Below, piece by piece: positions 57,931-64,000 of a stretch of DNA of 64,000 nt. The notes below the pieces were generated by a model. The model saw nothing but the letters and a program-made list of their open reading frames with translations, did not search any database and was not told the origin of the DNA. The stretch's first letter is position 1, and each line of letters begins with the position of its first letter. A program made the position numbers and the translations under genes. Origin of the DNA: Mariannaea sp. PMI_226 (Eukaryota > Ascomycota > Sordariomycetes > Hypocreales > Nectriaceae); contig JANFOG010000012.1 in assembly GCA_024336345.1 (NCBI GenBank), positions 682,001-746,000 of the forward strand, written 5' to 3'.

Positions 57931-60900
57931 ATGGTAGTTCTGGGCGATGGCCGAGAAGGCGAAAAAGCTACAGAGGAAGGGAATGATGCTGAAATTCTAA
58001 TAGCCAAGACTGGGAGTGAATTGTCTGCCGAAGGAAAGGGATCAAACGGTTTGATGGTAAGTCTGGACAGAGAGCTGCTAGCTTCTATCCTCGTCTCACT
58101 AGTTACGCCAGAGCGCTAACCAGTTGGTCAGAGAGTGTTCACTTTCGGCGAAGCTAAGTTCTATATCCTTGAAACCATTGCTGTCGTGGCCGCTATTGCA
58201 TCTGGTGTTGCTCTTGCTATGGTCAACCTGGTCATGGGGAATTTCTTGTCACTGCTCAGCGACTTTAGCTTCTCCGACCCAGACTCCCTGCCCAAGAATT
58301 TCATGTCTGCCGTACAGACTTCAGCGTAAGAACGCAATTAGTCGTTTTCGTTTTGGCTGAACCGGAACTCAATTACTGATGCTACTCAAAAGGCTCTACT
58401 TTGTGTATATAGGTGTTGTCCGCCTAGTGGCTACCTATATCTACGCCAGTCTCTTCACCTACGTCGCCTATATCCTGACCCGCAACCTCCGACACAGCTA
58501 TCTTCGAGCTGCCTTTAGCCAAGAGATTGCATACTACGATCAAGGAATATCTGGTTCAATCTCTCAACAGGCAACAACAAACGGCAAGCTCATCCAGTCC
58601 GGCATCGCGGAGAAGCTCGGTATTGTGATTCAAGCCATTTCCACATTCGTAGCTGCATTCGTGATCGCGTTCGTCACACAATGGAAGCTGACTCTGATCC
58701 TCATCTGGATCGTGCCGACTCTGCTTATTGCGCTTGGCGGAGCTGGTGCCATCGACGCTGGCATTGAGAGCAAGATCTTGCAAGTCTACGCCCAAGCTGG
58801 CAGCTATGCTGAGAACATCCTCGGAGGAATCCGGACAATTCATGCATTCAGCCTGCGACCGAGAGTGATTGCCAAGTACGACTCGTACCTCCAGAATGCA
58901 TTCACCCATGGAATGAAGAAGAATAAGCTTTATGGCATCGTCTTTGGTGGGCAGTATTTTGTTGTCTACGCCGGCATGGGTCTGGCCTTCTGGCAGGGCA
59001 TCGCAATGCTTGACCGAGGCGAGATATCTGACTTGGGAACCGTCTTTGTGTTAGTTCTTATTCTGTTGCAAGCCATAAAACGCTGGTTTAGCGTAGATAT
59101 TCTCAGGGAGGGGCTAACTAAGTTATCAGTGTTCTGTTTTCTGTCATCATGGCTGCGAATACCGTCATGCAAGTGACGCCAAATATGGTCACATTCAGCC
59201 GTGCGGCAACCGCAGCGACGGAGCTATTCACTCTAATTGATAGGCAATCCGATATCAACCCTTTCGACAACTCAGGAGAGAAGCCTGAAGAGATTACTGG
59301 AGCCATCGATCTTCAAGGTATAAACTTTAGCTATCCTGCGCGTCCGGATGTGGCCGTATTGGAGGATTATACGCTCAATATCCCCGCCGGCAAGGTCACA
59401 GCTTTGGTGGTGAGTTGTCTTCAATCTTGCTTTACGTGAATATGTCTAATTGGGAGATGAAGGGGCCATCTGGTTCAGGAAAGAGCACAATAATCGGTCT
59501 ATTGGAGCGGTGGTATAACCCAAGCACAGGAGCCATCTTCATAGACGGCAAAGACATCAGCCAGCTCAACCTCAAGTGGTTGCGCACCAACATTCGGTTG
59601 GTTCAACAGGTAAGATACTAAAGCCTATGCCATATACTCACAAAACACTTTCTAATAATACTAGGAGCCTGTACTCTTCAATGGTACCGTGTTTGAGAAT
59701 ATCGCCAACGGCCTCGTCGGCACACCCTGGGAGACAGCATCACAAGAAGACCAAATGCAGCACGTTCAAGAGGCCGCGAAACTCGCCTTCGCACATGATT
59801 TCATCGAGGCCCTACCTCAAGGATATCACACACACATCGGAGAGCGAGGTGGCTTGGTTTCGGGAGGTCAGAAGCAGCGGATTGCCATCGCCCGGAGCGT
59901 CATTTCGCAGCCGAAGATCCTACTCCTTGATGAGGCGACCAGTGCACTTGACCCGCACGCGGAGGGCATCGTGCAGCAGGCTCTTGACAATGCTTCCAAG
60001 GACCGGACTACCATCGTAATTGCACACAAACTTTCGACCATCCGCTTTGCGGATAATATTGTAGTCATGTCTCAGGGCAAGATCATGGAACAGGGTCTAC
60101 ACGAAGACCTGGTATCCAGGGACGGCATTTATGCCAATCTCGTCAAGGCTCAGGACCTTACGCCTGGTACCACCATGAAAAAATACGATTCCGCTCACGG
60201 TAATAATGTATTTGGTGAAAAAGACTTGGAGGAGAGAGATGATGATGTTGATCGCGTTCAATCTCTTGCCAGGATCCAGACGGCCCAGGCGCGGCAAGTA
60301 GCAGCACTAAAAGACCGCGAAGACCACGACTTGTACGAAAAGAAGGGAGTTATCCACAATATCTGGAAGCTGCTTATTGGTACGCGTGAGCTCTGGTTGT
60401 GGTTTGCAGTTACGACAGTCACATGCATTGCAGGAGGTGAGTGAGCTGCTTTCGACTAGTTCATGATGCCAGTTCTATCGTTCAAATACTCATCATTTCA
60501 TCTCTCACCAGCTGCTGTAAATCCTGGACAAGCTCTCCTGCTTGGACAAATAATGAGCGTCCTTGATTCGCCGGATTTCGTCTCTCGCGGCAACTTCATA
60601 TCGCTAATGTTTTTCATCATGTCACTCGGCATCTTGGTTGTGTATTTCGTTATGGGTTGGTCAACCAACACAATCGCCCAGGTGAGATCCACGTCTTCAA
60701 GAAACCGTTCAAAATTCTTACAACGCTGTACTAACCGCAAATTTAATGCGTATCAAGACTCTCAGCAGGAAGATGCGACGTGAAATCCTTGAATCCCTCC
60801 TCCACCAAGACCTCCAATTCTTCGACCGTCCTGAGAACACTGTTGGCGCACTCATCAGCCGCCTCGACTCATACCCGCAAGCCATCCTCGAGCTCATGGG

Positions 60901-62467
60901 CTTCACGGTTGCCATCATCCTCATGTCTGCCATCAACATTCTCGCTTCCAGTGTCCTCGCCGTCGCCGTGTCGTGGCAGCTGGGACTTATAGGCGTCTTT
61001 GCCGGATTGCCGCCAATTATGGCCGGTGGCTACGCGCGTGTCAGGCTCGAGACAAAGATGGATGAGGACATAGGAAAGAGGCTGGCCGCGAGTGCGTCGG
61101 TGGCTTCGGAGTCGATTACTGCTATCCGGACTGTCTCGTCGCTTGCCATTGAGAACAAGGTGTTGCAGAAGTATGTCGATGAACTTGACCGGGCGATCGT
61201 TCAGGCAAGCGGACCAATGTTCCACATGATGGTTTGGTTCTCTCTTACACAATCTATTGAGTACTTTGTTCTGGCCTTGGGGTTCTGGTTAGTCTTCACT
61301 TCTTGAATTTTGCCTACTCATGGAAAGCGAATTTGACTGACTGATTGACTGATTGTACGATCAGGTGGGGATCGACACTGATCAACGAGGGCAAGATCAA
61401 CTTCTACCAGTTCATTGTATCGTTCCTTGGGGTCTACTTCTCTGGCCAAGCCACCGCGCTTGCTTTCAGTTTCGCTAGCAGTGAGTCTCATTCCAAAACT
61501 CCTGGAGAACCTATTCACTCACAGATCCCAGGCTTCACCAAGGCGAACCAAGCAGCTAATTACTACTTCTGGCTCGACGGGCTCAGCGGAACTATCCACG
61601 AGACGGAAGAAAACCGTGACAAGAAGCCCGAGCACGGATGCAGGTCATATGAGTTCGAAAATGTGCAGTTCTCATACCCTCTTGCGCCAGAAAACCGGGT
61701 TCTCAAAGGAGTGTCTCTTTCGGCAAGTATAGACTCAGCCCACAGTCAGGTTACACTCACTAACACCAATCTTACAGATCAAGCGTGGCGACTTCGTCGC
61801 GTTCGTTGGCGCCTCGGGTTGCGGAAAAAGCACTATCATCTCCCTCCTTGAGCGTTTCTACGACCCCACGAGCGGCACCATCAATAGCGACTCCTGTACA
61901 TCCCTCTCTTCAATCAACCCTCTCTTGTACCGCAATCACGTTGCCCTAGTCCAGCAGGAGCCGACCCTCTTCCCTGGCACGATCCGCGAGAACATCTCCC
62001 AAGGTGTCCCCGGTCTCGACGCCACGGAAACGGCGTCAGATGGGCTGCTTGAGAGGGCGTGTCGGCAGGCAAACGCATGGGACTTTGTGAGTTCGCTTCC
62101 AGAAGGGTTGGACACTCCCGTCGGTACCACAAGTGGCAGCCAGCTCTCCGGTGGTCAGCGTCAACGTATCGCCATCGCACGAGCACTGGTTCGCCAGCCG
62201 AATGTCATTCTACTCGATGAGGCGACAAGTGCTCTGGACACCGAGTCGGAGAGACTCGTTCAGGCGGCACTAACAGAAGCTGCTTCGAGCGAGGACCGGA
62301 TCACCGTCGCGGTCGCGCACCGACTCTCGACCGTTCGGGACGCGGATTGCATCTTTGTATTCCATGCTGGCAGAATCGCGGAGGCAGGCAAGCATAATGA
62401 GCTACTTGAGAAGGGGGGCATGTATTCGAAGATGTGCGAGGCGCAGAGGCTAGATGGGGCTGCGTGA
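57931..62467 (+). CDS. ABCB-type full ABC exporter (multidrug resistance family), 11 exons
   Basis: ATP-driven efflux pump of the MDR/P-glycoprotein family, (TM-NBD)x2. Exons: 57931-58056, 58132-58325, 58393-59049, 59130-59409, 59463-59609, 59665-60436, 60512-60681, 60758-61287, 61365-61480, 61532-61722, 61778-62467; product 1290 residues. NBD1: Walker [10 protein letters not shown] (Lys426), signature VSGGQKQR, Walker [13 protein letters not shown], switch AHKLST. NBD2: Walker [10 protein letters not shown] (Lys1078), signature [26 protein letters not shown]. Each half has about six TM segments. The intron 61723-61777 works only with a GC donor (TCG|GCAAGT), joining SLS to IKRGDF. All others are GT-AG. 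No truncation; both ATP sites look complete. Likely role is export of a toxic or secondary metabolite under control of the divergent regulator; the substrate is unknown. Confidence 0.93.
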
Positions 62468-63335
62468 GGTCCCCTCCACGAGCTTGGGACATTGCTGTTG
62501 AGGGTTATTGGCGAAGAATATGAAGAGCAGGGATGGATAAACCTTTCTTTCTTAAAATCAACTTTTTATTTAGACTAGATTCATTCGACAGACAAGTTGG
62601 ATCTCGTAAGCATCAAATTGGGTAAACATTTGGCGCCCTGGCTGGCCATCCGGCGATAAAACTACAAATTTGTTCTCTATTGAGAAAGGACCAGTCTGGA
62701 ATATCACCAGAATGTCGCCAGCACATAAAGGAGACTATTAGAAGCTGCATATCTAAGAACAATTCAACAGTTAGCTTGTTTGCCTCTATTTATAATTTGG
62801 CCAACGTAATGTTCATAAAATGTCTCAATTTAATCAATCTTTCAGAGTATTAGAAGTCTCTAACATCCCCGTGCATTTGGAGGATCCCCGGTCGGCCAAA
62901 CCCTAGCAAATTCGGTCATGTGTATACGGTAGAATATGCTTACCAACCATTCTCTGACCTCTTGACAAACACAATATGGACGAGTGGATATTCAAACTGG
63001 AAGAACTTACACATAGCTGAGGAGCGGCTAAACCAGAAAATATCTTGTCGCTCAAAGGTTGCATGAGCAATGTTATCGGACGACTTCTTCAGCAAATTTC
63101 GTGAAAAATGGTCAAATCATATTATTCAATTCCAAGTCAATGCTAATGACTCAGCGAGCGCTTTCCTGTACTTCTCAGGTTACTTTCCGCCTCTTACTTG
63201 TCATTATTCTCTCTCCACCATTGCACACGGCCATTCTGGGGTTGCTCGCAAATACAAAGATTACTAGTCGCCCGGAAATGGGCTGAGACTTGTCCCTATA
63301 GGCACAAATCATTTCTGGCATAGAAGTTACTGCGT
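62468..63335. other. intergenic
   Basis: 870 bases downstream of the exporter; no gene or repeat recognised. Confidence 0.5.
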
Positions 63336-63754
63336 TTAGGCTGTCAGTCCTTCTTTGAATATCTCGACAGGTTGTTCCTGCGCCTTCTCTGCTGAAGGTC
63401 CTTCTTTTCCAAGACACGAGTCATTTCTGAACCCGTCAGGTTTGCTTGCATTCGCACTGTAACTACTGTCAGATATTGTGAAGAGGTGGCATCAAGAGGT
63501 TAACTATTCACATAATCTCCGCCTCTTTTTGAGTCTCAGTTCCAGAAAGCCAGTTCCATTCTCCATCCGCCTAAAATTCGCTGTCAGACCACTGCTGCAA
63601 GGCAACGCCTAGAGGGGGTACATACTGAATAGAACTTGAGGTGGGATTCAGCCTCCCCATATGAGGCCGGTATTTGATCTTTGCTCATGACCTGAAGATA
63701 AGGGCGGTTTTCTTTCAAGGCGCACTTTGGGGTGATCAACGACAAAGACGCCAT
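63336..63754 (-). CDS. possible small 3-exon hypothetical gene
   Basis: Manual model: exons (minus) 63754-63626, 63570-63512, 63465-63336, giving 105 residues that begin MASLSLITPKCALKENRPYL and end FKEGLTA. Introns 63625-63571 (GTATGT...TTTTAG) and 63511-63466 (GTGAAT...GACAG) keep the frame, and the joined text ADGEWNWLSGTETQKEAEI reads like protein. No family, signal peptide or TM segment recognised. The upstream frame is open to 63826, so the true start may be further 5'. The second intron is short (46 nt) and its donor is weak. It could equally be non-coding sequence that happens to read through. Confidence 0.35.
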
Positions 63755-64000
63755 GATGGCGTAGGAAGCTCGGGCAGAGACGCAGCGAACAAGAAACAAC
63801 GCAGTCCCCTCTCTCTGTGAAATCACGATATCTGCTTTACTGCAATTTTTTTAGCGTCAGCAAAGTATGCCGGCAGTGGTTGAAGCAACCAATAATAGGA
63901 GGAGGTTTCAATGCAGGTTTTTGTTGAACGACCACTTGGCAAAATTTTGGCCGTCACAAATCATTCCACTGCAGGCTTAGCGTCAGCAGCACAGGAAACA

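Overview
The window is nuclear DNA of a filamentous ascomycete, most likely a sordariomycete (Hypocreales-like; the genus cannot be named from the sequence). Evidence: genes are split by short GT-AG introns (mostly 50-80 nt) with CTAAC-type branch sites; families typical of Pezizomycotina occur (DUF3433 wall-associated membrane protein, Zn2Cys6 regulator with fungal transcription-factor domain, FEX fluoride exporter, MYND/DUF4470 protein, NACHT-ankyrin NLR); intergenic DNA is pyrimidine-rich with TACCTACC-type motifs; and AT-rich segments resemble repeat-induced point mutation (RIP) relics.

Layout. 1-17.9 kb is mostly housekeeping or conserved: 3' part of DNA ligase IV (+), uracil phosphoribosyltransferase (-), fluoride exporter (+), MYND/DUF4470 protein (+), a 1211-residue DUF3433 membrane protein (+) and a glutathione S-transferase (-). 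19.1-28 kb holds a membrane-anchored double amidohydrolase-like protein (+), a small unknown gene (+) and a LigB-type extradiol dioxygenase (+). 29.9-38.3 kb is more accessory: a complete but divergent GMP synthase cut by 17 introns, flanked by AT-rich segments, then a fungal NLR (SesB-like hydrolase, NACHT, ankyrins). 39.3 kb has an intron-containing tRNA-Ala(AGC). 39.4-51 kb is gene-poor and holds one 7-TM membrane protein and a single-exon orphan. 53.3-62.5 kb carries a small secreted cysteine-containing protein, then a divergent pair: a Zn2Cys6 regulator (-) and a full-size ABCB exporter (+), sharing a 0.65 kb promoter with a 21-bp palindrome. A short 3-exon gene model lies at the right edge.

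Functional links. Ligase IV (NHEJ), UPRT (pyrimidine salvage) and GMP synthase (purine synthesis) are independent metabolic functions. The clearest local unit is the regulator/exporter pair. The NLR, the secreted protein and the divergent GMP synthase are the most lineage-specific content. All exon boundaries were worked out by hand from splice signals and reading-frame continuity; none is supported by transcripts.
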